Below are positions 36,072 to 46,156 of a stretch of 64,000 bases of DNA, one piece after another; position 1 is the first letter of the stretch, and each line of letters starts with the position of its first letter. The stretch spans positions 1 through 64,000 of the forward strand of contig CAMCNL010000001.1 in the NCBI GenBank assembly GCA_945876205.1, read 5' to 3'. A program made the translations under genes and the position numbers. The notes below the pieces were generated by a model that did not search any database, was not told where the DNA came from, and saw only the letters and a list, made by a program, of their open reading frames with translations. Origin of the DNA: Candidatus Sulfopaludibacter sp. SbA3. Lineage in GTDB: Bacteria > Acidobacteriota > Vicinamibacteria > Vicinamibacterales > UBA2999.

Positions 36072-38183
36072 ATGCCCCGCTACTCGCTGCTGATCGTGGA
36101 TGACATTGAGCCCAACCGGGAGGCGTTGTCGCGCCGGCTGGCGCAGCGGGGGTACGCCGTCACCACGGCGGCCTGCGGACACGACGCGCTGGCGCTCGCG
36201 CTGACGCAGCCCTACGACCTGGTGCTGCTCGACGTCGAGATGCCCGAGATGAGCGGTCTCGAGGTGCTCAGCGAGCTTCGAAAAACCCGCTCGCAAACCG
36301 ATCTGCCGGTCATCATGGTCACCGCCCGCACCGAGGGCGCCGACATCGTCGAAGCGTTCCGCCTGGGCGCGAACGATTACGTGACCAAGCCGGTCGATTT
36401 CGCAGTGGCGCTCGCACGCATCAGCACCCACCTCGCGCACAAGTCAGCCGTCGCCGACCTGCGCATCAGCGAAGAACGCTACGCGCTGGCCGGCACCGGC
36501 GCACGCGACGGCCTCTGGGACTGGAACCTCACGACCAACGAAGTGCACTGGTCGGCTCGCTGGAAGGACATGCTCGGCTACAGCGAGCCCGAGATCGGCG
36601 CCGGCCCAGATGAATGGTTCTCGCGGGTGCACGAAGATGACATCGACGCCGTGCGGGAGCAACTGAAAGCGCATCTCGAAGGCGACGCCGGGCATTTCGA
36701 GTCGGAACACCGGATGCGGCATCAGAACGGGGCGCTGCGATGGGTGCTGTGCCGCGGCGCCGCCGTCTGGAACGCGGCGGGCGTGCCCACACGGCTGGCG
36801 GGCTCGCTGACCGACATCACCGACGCCAAGGTCTCCGACGCCGTCACCGGCCTTCCCAACCGGCATCTGTTTATCGACGTACTCGATCGGGCGATCAAGC
36901 GCGCGCAGCGGCGCTCAAACTACCGGTTTGCACTGCTCGTTCTCGGGCTCGATCGGCTGAATCTCGTCAACGAGACACTGGGGCCGATGACCGCCGATCG
37001 GCTGCTCGTCGCGGTGGCCAACCGGCTGCAGGCGCGGCTCCGTCCCACCGACTCGCTGGCGAACGAGGGTCCCGGCTGCACGCTCGCGCGGCTGGGCGGC
37101 AACGAATTCAACGTCCTGATCGACGACATTGGCGACGCCAGCGACACCGTTCGAGTGGCGCAGCGCCTCCGTGCCGCCTTCGAGCAGCCATTCGACCTGG
37201 ACGGCCAGGAGGTCTTCATCTCGGCCAGCGTCGGCATTGCCATCAGCACGACGGGCTACACCCGAGCCGAAGACATCCTGCGCGACGCCGTCACGGCGCT
37301 GCACCGTGCCCAGGCCGAAGGCACGGTTCCCTGCGAGATTTTCGATCCGACGATGCGCGAGAAGGCGATTGCGCGGCTGCGCATCGAAACCGACCTGCGG
37401 CGGGCGATCGATCACGAGGGCTTCGACCTGCACTACCAGCCGATCGTCGCGGTCGAGACCGGGGCAATTACCGGATTCGAGGCGCTGATGCGCTGGGGAC
37501 ATCCCTCGCCCGGCATGGTCGGCCCCGCGGAATTCATCCCCGTCGCCGAGAGCACGGGCATGATCCTGCACCTCGGACAACTGGCGCTCTTCGAGTCGTG
37601 CCGGCGGATGGTCGACTGGCAGAAGAAATTCGGAAGCCTCGCGCCGCAGACGATCTCCGTCAACGTCTCGAGCCGCCAGTTTTCGGCCATCGACTTCGCC
37701 AGCGAGATAGAGGCGGTGCTTGACCGAACCGGCCTGCCGCCGACGAGCCTGAAGCTCGAAATCACCGAGAGCGCGTTTCTCGACGACCTCGACGCCGCGC
37801 GGGAGATGGTCGAGCGGCTGCGGATCATGGGCGTCGGCTGCAGCCTCGACGACTTCGGAACCGGCTACTCTTCCTTGAGCTACCTCCACCAGTTAATGGT
37901 CGAGACGCTGAAGGTCGATCGTTCCTTCGTGAGCCGCATCGGCCGCGCCAAGCGGGGCGCCGAGATGCTCCAGGCGATCGTCAGCCTCGGGCACAGCCTG
38001 GGGATGGATGTCGTCGCGGAAGGCGTGGAGACACGCGAGCAGTTGACGCAGCTCAAGGCGCTTGGCTGCGAATACGCGCAAGGGTTCTACTTCTCAATGC
38101 CGGTGACCGCCGCGGCCGCCGAGCGCCTGATCGAGCGTCAGCCCTGGACGGGTGACGCGCTCCTCTCCAAGCTAGCGTCGTAG
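36072..38183 (+). CDS. Response regulator with PAS, degenerate GGDEF and EAL domains
   Basis: About 703 residues. Receiver domain with LLIVDDIEPN and the phosphorylation Asp in VLLDVEMPEMSG; PAS segment DGLWDWNLTTNEVHW; a GGDEF domain whose signature is LGGNEFNVL, so it is probably not an active cyclase; and an EAL domain with FEALMRW, DDFGTGYSSLSYLH and EGVETREQL, which keeps the c-di-GMP phosphodiesterase residues. The GGDEF part may serve as a GTP-binding control. ATG at 36072 used. Confidence 0.92.
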   Translation: MPRYSLLIVDDIEPNREALSRRLAQRGYAVTTAACGHDALALALTQPYDLVLLDVEMPEMSGLEVLSELRKTRSQTDLPVIMVTARTEGADIVEAFRLGANDYVTKPVDFAVALARISTHLAHKSAVADLRISEERYALAGTGARDGLWDWNLTTNEVHWSARWKDMLGYSEPEIGAGPDEWFSRVHEDDIDAVREQLKAHLEGDAGHFESEHRMRHQNGALRWVLCRGAAVWNAAGVPTRLAGSLTDITDAKVSDAVTGLPNRHLFIDVLDRAIKRAQRRSNYRFALLVLGLDRLNLVNETLGPMTADRLLVAVANRLQARLRPTDSLANEGPGCTLARLGGNEFNVLIDDIGDASDTVRVAQRLRAAFEQPFDLDGQEVFISASVGIAISTTGYTRAEDILRDAVTALHRAQAEGTVPCEIFDPTMREKAIARLRIETDLRRAIDHEGFDLHYQPIVAVETGAITGFEALMRWGHPSPGMVGPAEFIPVAESTGMILHLGQLALFESCRRMVDWQKKFGSLAPQTISVNVSSRQFSAIDFASEIEAVLDRTGLPPTSLKLEITESAFLDDLDAAREMVERLRIMGVGCSLDDFGTGYSSLSYLHQLMVETLKVDRSFVSRIGRAKRGAEMLQAIVSLGHSLGMDVVAEGVETREQLTQLKALGCEYAQGFYFSMPVTAAAAERLIERQPWTGDALLSKLAS

Positions 38184-38196
38184 CCGACCGCTCTTA

Positions 38197-38202
38197 TATA
38201 AT
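38197..38202 (+). promoter_or_regulatory. Possible -10 box for the kor-nuo region
   Basis: TATAAT 78 bases before korA, with no convincing -35 box. GGGAGCAGG just before the ATG is the ribosome site. Confidence 0.3.
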
Positions 38203-38279
38203 CTTTCGGCAATCCAACCCGTAAACAACTGGAATCTCCTCCACAGTTATGCGGTAAAGGCTGGGAGCAGGATAGAAAC

Positions 38280-40133
38280 ATGTCAGTGTCCGATGTCGCC
38301 GAGCAGGAAACCGCCTCGCGTCCCCGCGAGGACCGCATCATCAACGATTTCGCCATCCAGGTAGCCACCGTCAATGGATCGGGCAGCCAGACCGCAAACA
38401 TGGTCCTGCTGCGCTCTATTTTCCAGATGGGCGTGCCGGTCTCCGGCAAGAACATGTTCCCGTCGAACATCGCGGGCCTGCCCACGTGGTACACCATTCG
38501 CGCCAGCGCGAAGGGATATATCGGCCGCAAGAAGGAAGTCGACTTCCTCGTGGCCATGAACGTCGAGACCGCCAAGGAAGACGTCCTGACGCTGGCGCCC
38601 GGCGCCGCGGTGCTCTACGACGAGCCGCTCAAGCTGAATGAGCTGCGCAAGGACCTCACCTTCTATCCCGTCCCCTTCGACAAGCTGATCAACCCGATTA
38701 CCACCGACGCCAAGCTGCGGCGCCTCGTGCGCAACATGATTTACGACGGCGTGCTCTCGCGCCTGCTGTCGATCGACATGATGCAGATGGAGAAGGCGCT
38801 CCGGAAGCAGCTCGGGAAGAAGGAAAAGGCGATCCAGCTCAATCTGGGCGCCCTCAAGGCGGGCTACGCCTTCGCCGAGGCCAGCCTCACCAAGCAGGAT
38901 CCGTTCGTCGTCGAGCCGATGGACAAGACCACCGGCATGATCCTGATCGAGGGCAATGCCGCCGCCGCGATCGGCTGCATGATGGCCGGCGTCACCTTCG
39001 TCGGCTGGTATCCGATTACCCCGTCGTCGTCGCTCTGCGAGTCGCTGATCGAGTACTTGAAGAAGTACCGGAAGGACCCGGAGACCGGCAAGACGACGTT
39101 CGCGGCGATCCAGGCCGAGGATGAGCTCGCGGCCCTTGGCATGGTCATCGGCGCCGGCTGGATGGGTGCCCGCGCCATGACGTCCACGGCTGGCCCCGGC
39201 ATCTCGCTGATGTCCGAGTTCACCGGCCTCGGCTACTACGCCGAAGTGCCGGCGGTGATCTTCGACGTCCAGCGCGTCGGGCCGTCAACCGGCCTGCCCA
39301 CGCGCACCGCGCAGCAGGACATCCTCTCGACCGCGCTCCTCTCGCACGGCGACACCAAGCACCCGCTGCTCCTGCCCTGCTCGGTGCACGAGTGCTACAC
39401 CATGGCGATGGACGCGTTCGACCTCGCCGAGCGTCTCCAGACGCCGATCTTCGTGATGACCGACCTCGACCTCGGCATGAACAACTGGATGTCGCAGCCG
39501 TTCGAGTTTACCGAGCGCCCGCTCGACCGCGGCAAGCGGCTCGACGCCGCCAAGCTGAAGGAGCTCGGCCAGTGGGGACGCTACAAGGACGTCGACGGCG
39601 ACGGCATCCCCTACCGCACGGTGCCCGGCGACGGCATGCCGGCGTACTTCACCCGCGGCTCCGGCCACAACGAGTTCGCGCAGTACAGCGAGCGCGCTGA
39701 CGATTACGCCAACAACCTCGATCGGCTCGGGCGCAAGTTCGACACCGCGCGGACGCTCGTGCCGAAGCCCGAGGTCGTGATGAGCGCCAAGGCCGCCAAG
39801 AGCGGCAAGGGCGGGATCGGCATCATCGCCTGGGGCACCACGCACTGGGCGATCGTCGAATCGCGCGACCAGCTGGTCAACGAGGAACAGATCGAGACGT
39901 CGTACCTCCGGCTCCGCGCCTTCCCGTTCACGAAGGAAGTGTGGGAATTCGTCGACAAGTGCGAGCGCGTCTACGTCGTCGAGCAGAACCGCGACGGCCA
40001 GATGCTCTCGCTGCTCAAGATGGAGTGCAACGCGGAGCAGTTCGCCAAGCTTCGCAGCATTCGCCACTATGTCGGGCTGCCAATCGACGGCCGGTCCGTG
40101 ACCACCGAACTGTTGAAGCAAGAGGGCCGGTAA
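38280..40133 (+). CDS. korA: 2-oxoacid:ferredoxin oxidoreductase, fused gamma-alpha subunit
   Basis: A 617-residue subunit. The first ~190 residues are the gamma domain (FAIQVATVNGSGSQTANMVL, MGVPVSGKNMFPSNIAGLPT). The remainder is the alpha domain: VGWYPITPSSSLCESL, AIQAEDELAALGMVIGAGWM and TSTAGPGISLMSEFTGLGYY. With KorB it oxidises a 2-oxoacid, probably 2-oxoglutarate, with CoA and reduces ferredoxin. It starts a plus-strand run that leads into complex I. Confidence 0.92.
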   Translation: MSVSDVAEQETASRPREDRIINDFAIQVATVNGSGSQTANMVLLRSIFQMGVPVSGKNMFPSNIAGLPTWYTIRASAKGYIGRKKEVDFLVAMNVETAKEDVLTLAPGAAVLYDEPLKLNELRKDLTFYPVPFDKLINPITTDAKLRRLVRNMIYDGVLSRLLSIDMMQMEKALRKQLGKKEKAIQLNLGALKAGYAFAEASLTKQDPFVVEPMDKTTGMILIEGNAAAAIGCMMAGVTFVGWYPITPSSSLCESLIEYLKKYRKDPETGKTTFAAIQAEDELAALGMVIGAGWMGARAMTSTAGPGISLMSEFTGLGYYAEVPAVIFDVQRVGPSTGLPTRTAQQDILSTALLSHGDTKHPLLLPCSVHECYTMAMDAFDLAERLQTPIFVMTDLDLGMNNWMSQPFEFTERPLDRGKRLDAAKLKELGQWGRYKDVDGDGIPYRTVPGDGMPAYFTRGSGHNEFAQYSERADDYANNLDRLGRKFDTARTLVPKPEVVMSAKAAKSGKGGIGIIAWGTTHWAIVESRDQLVNEEQIETSYLRLRAFPFTKEVWEFVDKCERVYVVEQNRDGQMLSLLKMECNAEQFAKLRSIRHYVGLPIDGRSVTTELLKQEGR

Positions 40134-40136
40134 ATC

Positions 40137-41189
40137 ATGTCGACATCAGCCACGCCTCCGGCCGCGCCGGGCAAGAAGATCAACCGCATCGGGCTCGATC
40201 CGGTCCCCTACCGCGGCGGCAAGACGACGCTCTGCGCCGGCTGCGGCCATAACGCCATCACCGAGCGCATCATCGACTCGTTTTTCGAGATGGGCATCGA
40301 CCCGACGCAGGTCATCAAGTTCTCGGGCATCGGCTGCTCGAGCAAGAGCCCGGCCTACTTCCTGAGCGCCGCCCACGGCTTCAACTCGGTGCACGGCCGC
40401 ATGCCGTCGGTGGCGACCGGCGCCATCTGCGCCAACCGGAAGATGCTCGCCATCGGCGTCAGCGGCGACGGCGACACCGGGGCGATCGGCATCGGCCAGT
40501 TCATCCACCTGATGCGCCGCAACATCCCGATGATTTACATCATCGAAGACAACGGCTGCTACGGCCTGACCAAGGGGCAGCTCTCGCCGACCGCCGACCT
40601 CGGCTCCACGCTCAAGAACGGCGTGGTCAACGACCTGCCGCCGATCGACACCTGCGCGCTGGCCATCGAGCTCGGCGCGTCGTTTGTCGCGCGGTCGTTC
40701 TCGGGCGACCCGAAGCAGCTCAAGGCGATCCTCAAGGCGGCCATCAGCCACAAGGGCACCTGCATGATCGACGTGATCTCGCCCTGCGTGACCTTCAACG
40801 ACCACGAGGGTTCGACCAAGAGCTACTCCTACGTGAAGGAACACGACGAGCCGCTTGGCGACGTCGGCTTCGTTCCGTTCTTCGAAGACATCAATGTCGA
40901 ATATGATGCCGGCACGACAACATCCGTGACGCTGCATAACGGTTCGCGACTGCTCCTCACCAAGATCGCCGAGGACTACAACCCGACCGACAAGGTGATG
41001 GCGACGCGCCTGATCCAGGAGACGTCACGGCGGGGCGAGTTCGCCACCGGCATCCTCTACGTCGAGCCGGACAAGCCGGACTACCTCGAGATGCTCGGCG
41101 TCGTCGACGAGCCGCTGGCGTTCCTGCCCGACTCGAAGACGCGTCCCGGCAAGGCGGTCCTGGCTGAAATCATGGAGAGCTTCCGCTGA
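40137..41189 (+). CDS. korB: 2-oxoacid:ferredoxin oxidoreductase, beta subunit
   Basis: A 350-residue TPP subunit: [48 protein letters not shown] and [20 protein letters not shown], with the CAGCGH and GIGCSS cysteines that bind a [4Fe-4S] cluster and the GDGD diphosphate loop. Three bases after korA. Its stop overlaps the proposed start of nuoA. Confidence 0.93.
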   Translation: MSTSATPPAAPGKKINRIGLDPVPYRGGKTTLCAGCGHNAITERIIDSFFEMGIDPTQVIKFSGIGCSSKSPAYFLSAAHGFNSVHGRMPSVATGAICANRKMLAIGVSGDGDTGAIGIGQFIHLMRRNIPMIYIIEDNGCYGLTKGQLSPTADLGSTLKNGVVNDLPPIDTCALAIELGASFVARSFSGDPKQLKAILKAAISHKGTCMIDVISPCVTFNDHEGSTKSYSYVKEHDEPLGDVGFVPFFEDINVEYDAGTTTSVTLHNGSRLLLTKIAEDYNPTDKVMATRLIQETSRRGEFATGILYVEPDKPDYLEMLGVVDEPLAFLPDSKTRPGKAVLAEIMESFR

Positions 41190-41539
41190 CCGGATACCTC
41201 CCCGTCGTCGTGTTCTTCGGCATGATCGTCGCTTTTGGCGTCGTGTCGCTGGGCGCGGCGTGGCTGCTGCGGCCGTCGAGGCCGACCAAGCAGAAGCTGG
41301 AAAGTTACGAGTGCGGCGCCGAGCCGATTGGCGAGGCGTGGGTGCAATTTCCGGTTGGTTTCTACCTGGTGGCGTTGATTTTCATCGTGTTCGATGCCCT
41401 GGCGGTCTTCCTGTTCCCGTGGGTGCTCGCGCTTCGCGGGCTCGGGATGTGGGGCATGGGCACGATGGTGTTGTTTCTCTCGATCCTGTCGCTGGGGTGG
41501 GTTTACGCCTACCGGGAGAAGATCCTCGAATGGCAATGA
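41186..41539 (+). CDS. nuoA: NADH-quinone oxidoreductase subunit A
   Basis: Three membrane helices: the first from [20 protein letters not shown], then [19 protein letters not shown] with the conserved loop, and [13 protein letters not shown] extend the start to CTG 41186, which overlaps the korB stop as CTGA, because family members include the YLPV stretch. The first ATG/GTG in frame is at 41210, which would cut the first helix. CTG is a rare start codon, so this is a proposal. Confidence 0.85.
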   Translation: MTGYLPVVVFFGMIVAFGVVSLGAAWLLRPSRPTKQKLESYECGAEPIGEAWVQFPVGFYLVALIFIVFDALAVFLFPWVLALRGLGMWGMGTMVLFLSILSLGWVYAYREKILEWQ

Positions 41540-42171
41540 AGCCGCCGAACGTTCCGGTCATTCCCGCGCCCGTCTGGCGGAATTTCAAGGAGCTGCAGGA
41601 GTGGGAGCAGCTGCACAAGACCAGGCCTGAGGGCGACCAGCACTCGCAGGCGTTCACCTCGCTGACCGAGGGCATCCACGGGTTTCCCGGCGGGTTCCTG
41701 GTCACGACCACGGCCGACGCATTCCTCAACTGGGCCCGCAAGTCGTCGATCTGGCCGGTGACGTTCGGACTCGCGTGCTGCGCGATCGAGATGATGGCGA
41801 CGTTTGCGTCGCGCTTCGACGTCGAGCGGCTCGGCATGGTGCCCTGGGCGTCGCCGCGCCATTCGGATCTGATGATCGTCTCGGGCACGGTCACGATTAA
41901 GATGGCGCCCATGCTCGAGCGCATTTACGCGCAGATGCCCGACCCGAAGTGGGCCGTGTCGATGGGATCGTGCTCCAACTCCGGCGGTCCGTTCCGGCAC
42001 GGCTACCACGTGGTGAAGGGCGTCGATCGCGTGATTCCGGTGGACGTCTACGTGCCCGGCTGCCCGCCGCCTCCCGAATCGCTGCTCAACGGACTACTGC
42101 TCCTGCAGGACCAGATCAGCCACTTCCGCAAGACTGGCCGGCGCGCTCCGCCAACGCCGAAGGTCGACTGA
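41530..42171 (+). CDS. nuoB: NADH-quinone oxidoreductase subunit B
   Basis: A 213-residue protein with the N2 cluster ligands in [22 protein letters not shown] and [11 protein letters not shown]. The long N-terminal addition (1-60) is unlike the short E. coli form. ATG at 41530 overlaps nuoA by ten bases; longer readings of the frame enter nuoA and are rejected. Confidence 0.95.
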   Translation: MAMKPPNVPVIPAPVWRNFKELQEWEQLHKTRPEGDQHSQAFTSLTEGIHGFPGGFLVTTTADAFLNWARKSSIWPVTFGLACCAIEMMATFASRFDVERLGMVPWASPRHSDLMIVSGTVTIKMAPMLERIYAQMPDPKWAVSMGSCSNSGGPFRHGYHVVKGVDRVIPVDVYVPGCPPPPESLLNGLLLLQDQISHFRKTGRRAPPTPKVD

Positions 42172-42175
42172 CGCG

Positions 42176-42628
42176 ATGACCGCCGAGCAGGCTACCGCAC
42201 TCATCGCAGAGCGCTTCGCGGGCGCGCAGGTCACGGCCGGTATTCCTCTCGTCGTGATGGTGCCCCCGGATCAGTGGGGCGCCTTCGCGCAATTCGCCAA
42301 AGAGACGCTCGGCTGCCAATTCTTCTCTTTTTCGAGCGCCGTTGACTGGAAGGCTGACGGCCTCGAGGTGATCGCGCGCGTCGAAAACCTCGACGCCGGG
42401 TTTGCCGTGATGATGAAGACGCGGCTGGGCCCTGGCGTGTCGACGTGCGCGTCGATGGTGCCGGTCTATCGCGGCGCCAACTGGATGGAGCGCGAATGCT
42501 GGGACATGTTCGGCATCCGCTTCGAGGGCCATCCGGACCTGCGGCGCATCCTGCTCGAAGATAGCTGGGTCGGGCACCCACTCCTGAAGTCTTACGCGGT
42601 CGACACGCCGTACCCGCCCTACCGATGA
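42176..42628 (+). CDS. nuoC: NADH-quinone oxidoreductase subunit C
   Basis: A 150-residue separate NuoC, with VPVYRGANWMERECWDMFGI and RFEGHPDLRRILLEDSWVGH, the 30-kDa subunit signature. Ends with HPLLKSYAVDTPYPPYR. Four bases after nuoB; overlaps nuoD by ATGA. Confidence 0.93.
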   Translation: MTAEQATALIAERFAGAQVTAGIPLVVMVPPDQWGAFAQFAKETLGCQFFSFSSAVDWKADGLEVIARVENLDAGFAVMMKTRLGPGVSTCASMVPVYRGANWMERECWDMFGIRFEGHPDLRRILLEDSWVGHPLLKSYAVDTPYPPYR

Positions 42629-43848
42629 GCGGAAATATTCCTATCGCGGACCGTGAAGGTCCGCGCCGCATCGAGCAGGAGTTGACGGAGGCCGATCGGT
42701 CGCGCCGCAAGATCGAGTTCGACTACTCGGGCGGCGAGCGGCTCTCGATGAACATGGGGCCGCAGCATCCGTCGGCCCACGGCGTCTTCCGCGCGATCCT
42801 CGAGCTCGAGGGCGAAGAGGTGGTCGGCGTCGACGCGGTGATCGGCTACCTGCACCGCTGCCACGAGAAGCTCGCCGAGACGCTCACCTACGCGCAGTAC
42901 CCCAGCATCGCCTCGAAGACCGACTACGTCGCCGCGATGACCAGCGAGTTCGCCTACGTGATGGCGGCCGAGCAGATCGGCAAGATCGAAGTGCCGAAGC
43001 GCGCGCAGTACCTGCGGGTGATCTGCGCCGAGCTGCAGCGCATCGCCTCGCACCTGCTCTGGCTCGGCACCTGGTGCATGGACATGGGCGGCGCCCTCGG
43101 CGGCGGCGCGACGATCTTCCTCTACACCATCCGCGAGCGCGAGACGATCCTCGACCTGTTCGAAGAGCTCGTCGGCGCGCGGCTCCTCTATGGATTCTTC
43201 CAGGTCGGCGGCGTCCGCTACGACGCCCCCGCGAACTGGATCGAGCACTGCCGCACGACACTGGACGCGATCGACGGCCGCGTCGTCGAGTACGAACAGA
43301 TGCTCGAGGGCAACCCGTTCTTCCTCGCGCGCGCCAAGGGCGTGGGCTTCATCAGCCGCGAGCTGGCCGAAGACGTCGGCATCGCCGGCCCGCTGCTGCG
43401 TGGTTCGGGCGTCAACTTCGACATTCGCAAGGCCGCGCCGTATTCGTCCTACGAGGATTTCCAATTCACGATCCCGGTGGAAACGGTCGGCGACTGCTTC
43501 GCACGGTATCGAGTGCGGATGGCCGAGTTCCGCCAGGCGAGCTCGATTGCGCGCCAGGCGCTCGACAAGCTCCCCGAGGGGCCGATCTCGTCGATGCCGG
43601 GCCTCAAGTCGGTCGCGCAGGTCAGGATTCCCAAGGGCGAGGCTTATACGCGCGTCGAGGGCCCGCGCGGCGAAGTGGGCTGCTACCTGATTGCCGACGG
43701 CACCGCCAAGCCGTACCGCATGAAATGGCGCGGCGCGTCGTTCTCGAACCTGGCCGTGCTGCCCTACATCGTTCCCGGCGTGAAGGTCGCGGACGTCCCC
43801 GCGATCATGGGCTCGGTGGATCCGGTGTTTGGCGAGGTGGATCGGTGA
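42625..43848 (+). CDS. nuoD: NADH-quinone oxidoreductase subunit D
   Basis: A 407-residue 49-kDa subunit: LSMNMGPQHPSAHGVFRAIL, GYLHRCHEKLAETLTYAQY, VARVICAELQRIASHLLW-like segment (RVICAELQRIASHLLWLG) and ending MGSVDPVFGEVDR. Carries the quinone-site His and Tyr residues (HPSAHG). Overlaps nuoH. Confidence 0.95.
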   Translation: MSGNIPIADREGPRRIEQELTEADRSRRKIEFDYSGGERLSMNMGPQHPSAHGVFRAILELEGEEVVGVDAVIGYLHRCHEKLAETLTYAQYPSIASKTDYVAAMTSEFAYVMAAEQIGKIEVPKRAQYLRVICAELQRIASHLLWLGTWCMDMGGALGGGATIFLYTIRERETILDLFEELVGARLLYGFFQVGGVRYDAPANWIEHCRTTLDAIDGRVVEYEQMLEGNPFFLARAKGVGFISRELAEDVGIAGPLLRGSGVNFDIRKAAPYSSYEDFQFTIPVETVGDCFARYRVRMAEFRQASSIARQALDKLPEGPISSMPGLKSVAQVRIPKGEAYTRVEGPRGEVGCYLIADGTAKPYRMKWRGASFSNLAVLPYIVPGVKVADVPAIMGSVDPVFGEVDR

Positions 43849-44816
43849 CGCTGACGATGCTGATCGCGCCGTTCGTGGTGCTGAACGTGGTGATCGGCAT
43901 GGTCACCTACGTCACGCTGCTCGAGCGCAAGTTCGCCGCGCGCATGCAGTCGCGCATCGGTCCGTACCGGGTCGGGCCGCACGGCCTGCTGCAGCCGATT
44001 GCCGACGCGCTCAAGCTGATGATGAAGGAAGACATCGTGCCGACGGCGGCCGACCGGAGCATCTACAACCTGGCGCCGATCGTCTTCCTGCTGCCGTGCA
44101 TGCTGATCTTCGCCACCATCCCGTTCGCGCCGGGACTGGGCGTGGCCGACCTCAACATCGGCATCCTCTTCTTCCTCGCGGTCTCGGCGATGGAGATCGT
44201 CGGGCTCTTCATGGCCGGCTGGGGATCGAACAACAAGTACGCGCTGCTGTCGGCGATGCGCGCCGTCAACCAGATCATCTCCTACGACCTGCCGTTCATC
44301 TTCTCGGCGCTGGTGCCGGTGCTGCTCGCCGGCTCGCTCCGGCTCTCCGATATTGCTGCGGCGCAGGGCGGCGGCTACTGGTTCATCTTCTACCCGGTGA
44401 TCGGCCAGCTCGCGTTCCTCTTCTTCATCATCTCGACGCTGGCGGCGGAAAACCGCGTGCCCTTCGACATCCTCGAAGCGGAGTCCGAGCTGGTCGCGGG
44501 CTTCCGGGTTGAATACTCCGGGATGAAGTTCGCGCTGATTCAGCTCGGCGAGTACGCACACGTCATCGGCTCGTCCTACCTCGGCGCGCTGCTCTTCCTC
44601 GGCGCCTGGGGCGGGCCCGGTCCCGAATGGCTCGGACCGATCTGGTTCACGCTCAAGGCGGTCGTCCTCTTCCTGCTCGTGACCTGGGTGCGGTGGAGCT
44701 TCGTCCGGATTCGCGTCGACCAGATCCTGGCGCTCTCGTGGAAGGTGCTGATGCCCGCCACCCTGCTGCTGCTCGTGGCCACCGGGATGGTTGTCGTCTG
44801 GAGAATCGCGCCATGA
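43845..44816 (+). CDS. nuoH: NADH-quinone oxidoreductase subunit H
   Basis: A 323-residue membrane subunit: LLERKFAARMQSRIGPYRVG, GLLQPIADALKLMMKED and ENRVPFDILEAESELVAGF with conserved Glu residues. GTG start at 43845 overlaps the nuoD stop (GTGA); an ATG at 43857 is less likely. It forms the link between the quinone chamber and proton pumps. Confidence 0.95.
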   Translation: MTLTMLIAPFVVLNVVIGMVTYVTLLERKFAARMQSRIGPYRVGPHGLLQPIADALKLMMKEDIVPTAADRSIYNLAPIVFLLPCMLIFATIPFAPGLGVADLNIGILFFLAVSAMEIVGLFMAGWGSNNKYALLSAMRAVNQIISYDLPFIFSALVPVLLAGSLRLSDIAAAQGGGYWFIFYPVIGQLAFLFFIISTLAAENRVPFDILEAESELVAGFRVEYSGMKFALIQLGEYAHVIGSSYLGALLFLGAWGGPGPEWLGPIWFTLKAVVLFLLVTWVRWSFVRIRVDQILALSWKVLMPATLLLLVATGMVVVWRIAP

Positions 44817-45361
44817 AGGGCACCGAACCAACGGTCATCGTGCGCGCGGTGCTGAAGGCGATGGGCATGACCCTCCGGAATCTCTTCCGCAAGCCGGTGA
44901 CGGTGCATTATCCGACCACCGAGCGAAAGTATCCGGAGCGGTATCGCGGCCTGCTGGCGCTGGTCTACGAGCCTGACACGGGCGACGAAGCCTGCATCGG
45001 CTGCCGCCTGTGCGAGTTCGTCTGCCCGCCGGCGGTGATCAAGGTCGAGATGCTCAAGACGCCTGAGCGGAACTACGCCAAGAGCTTCACGCTCGAGCTC
45101 TACGCCTGCGAGTTCTGCGAGCTGTGCGTGCAGGTCTGCCCGACCGACGCCATCGTCATGATGAAGTCGTTCGACATGCCCACCGCCGATCGCCGGGAGA
45201 TGCTCCTCGACAAGGATCGCCTCCACACCATCGGCCTGCAGCACGAGCGGACGTGGGCGACGGGCAACAAGCTGCGCGACATGCAGGCGCCACCCAAGGG
45301 CGCGCCGCGACCCGGCCACGCCGCACCTGCTGCTCCCAAGCCGACGGAGGCCAAAGCGTGA
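44813..45361 (+). CDS. nuoI: NADH-quinone oxidoreductase subunit I
   Basis: A 182-residue protein with two [4Fe-4S] motifs, CIGCRLCEFVCP and CEFCELCVQVCP (clusters N6a and N6b). C-terminal tail is Ala/Pro/Lys-rich (PKGAPRPGHAAPAAPKPTEA), beyond the usual end, possibly interacting with a partner. ATG overlaps nuoH stop. Confidence 0.95.
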   Translation: MKGTEPTVIVRAVLKAMGMTLRNLFRKPVTVHYPTTERKYPERYRGLLALVYEPDTGDEACIGCRLCEFVCPPAVIKVEMLKTPERNYAKSFTLELYACEFCELCVQVCPTDAIVMMKSFDMPTADRREMLLDKDRLHTIGLQHERTWATGNKLRDMQAPPKGAPRPGHAAPAAPKPTEAKA

Positions 45362-45852
45362 CAGGCGAGGCCGTCGCGTTCTACGCCCTCTCGGCCATGC
45401 TGGTGGTCTCAGCGCTGGCCGTCGTGCTCTCGAAAAATCTCTTTCACGCCGTGCTCTGGCTGGCGCTGGCGCTCACGGGGACGGCGGGGATCTTCCTGCT
45501 GCTCGACGCCGAGTTCCTCGCCGCCGTCCAGTTGCTGCTCTACGCGGGCGGCGTCGTGACGATCGTCGTCTTTGCCATCGTCGTCACCGAACGCCTGGTC
45601 GGCGAGACCATCACGCAGACGAACCGCCGCATCGCCGGCGGGGCGCTGGTCTGCGGCGCGCTGCTCTGGCTTCTGATCACCACGGTGCTGGAGCGGCCGC
45701 TCGCGACCGAGCGGCCGATCATGCCCGACGACCTCACCAAGGCGATCGGCGAAAGCGTGCTGACCCGTTTCGTGCTTCCGTTCGAGCTGCTGGCGGTCCT
45801 GATGCTGGCGGCGCTTCTCGGCGCGATCTACTTCGCGCGGCCGGAAGAGTAA
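45358..45852 (+). CDS. nuoJ: NADH-quinone oxidoreductase subunit J
   Basis: A 164-residue membrane protein with about five helices; LFHAVLWLALALTGTAGIFL and VQLLLYAGGVVTIVVFAIVV are diagnostic. GTG start at 45358 overlaps nuoI (GTGA). Confidence 0.93.
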   Translation: MTGEAVAFYALSAMLVVSALAVVLSKNLFHAVLWLALALTGTAGIFLLLDAEFLAAVQLLLYAGGVVTIVVFAIVVTERLVGETITQTNRRIAGGALVCGALLWLLITTVLERPLATERPIMPDDLTKAIGESVLTRFVLPFELLAVLMLAALLGAIYFARPEE

Positions 45853-45856
45853 ACGC

Positions 45857-46156
45857 ATGGGCCTGCAGCCGTTTCTCGTCCTCTCGTCGGCGCTCTTCTG
45901 CATCGGGCTGTTCGGCGTGATCACCCGCCGCAACACGATCGGCATCCTGCTTGGCATCGAGCTGATGCTCAACTCGGTCAACATCAACCTGGTGGCGTTC
46001 TCGCGCTTCAACGGCAGCGTTGCCGGCATGGTCTTCACCGTGTTCACCATCAGCATCACCGTCGCCGAGATGGCGCTCGGACTGGCCATCGTCATCCTCC
46101 TCTTCCGCGTTCGCCGCACGGCGATGGCGGATCACCTGGATCTGCTCAAAGGATGA
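45857..46156 (+). CDS. nuoK: NADH-quinone oxidoreductase subunit K
   Basis: A 99-residue, three-helix subunit with GILLGIELMLNSVNINLVAF containing the conserved membrane Glu, and VAEMALGLAIVILLFR carrying the second. Overlaps nuoL by four bases. Confidence 0.95.
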   Translation: MGLQPFLVLSSALFCIGLFGVITRRNTIGILLGIELMLNSVNINLVAFSRFNGSVAGMVFTVFTISITVAEMALGLAIVILLFRVRRTAMADHLDLLKG

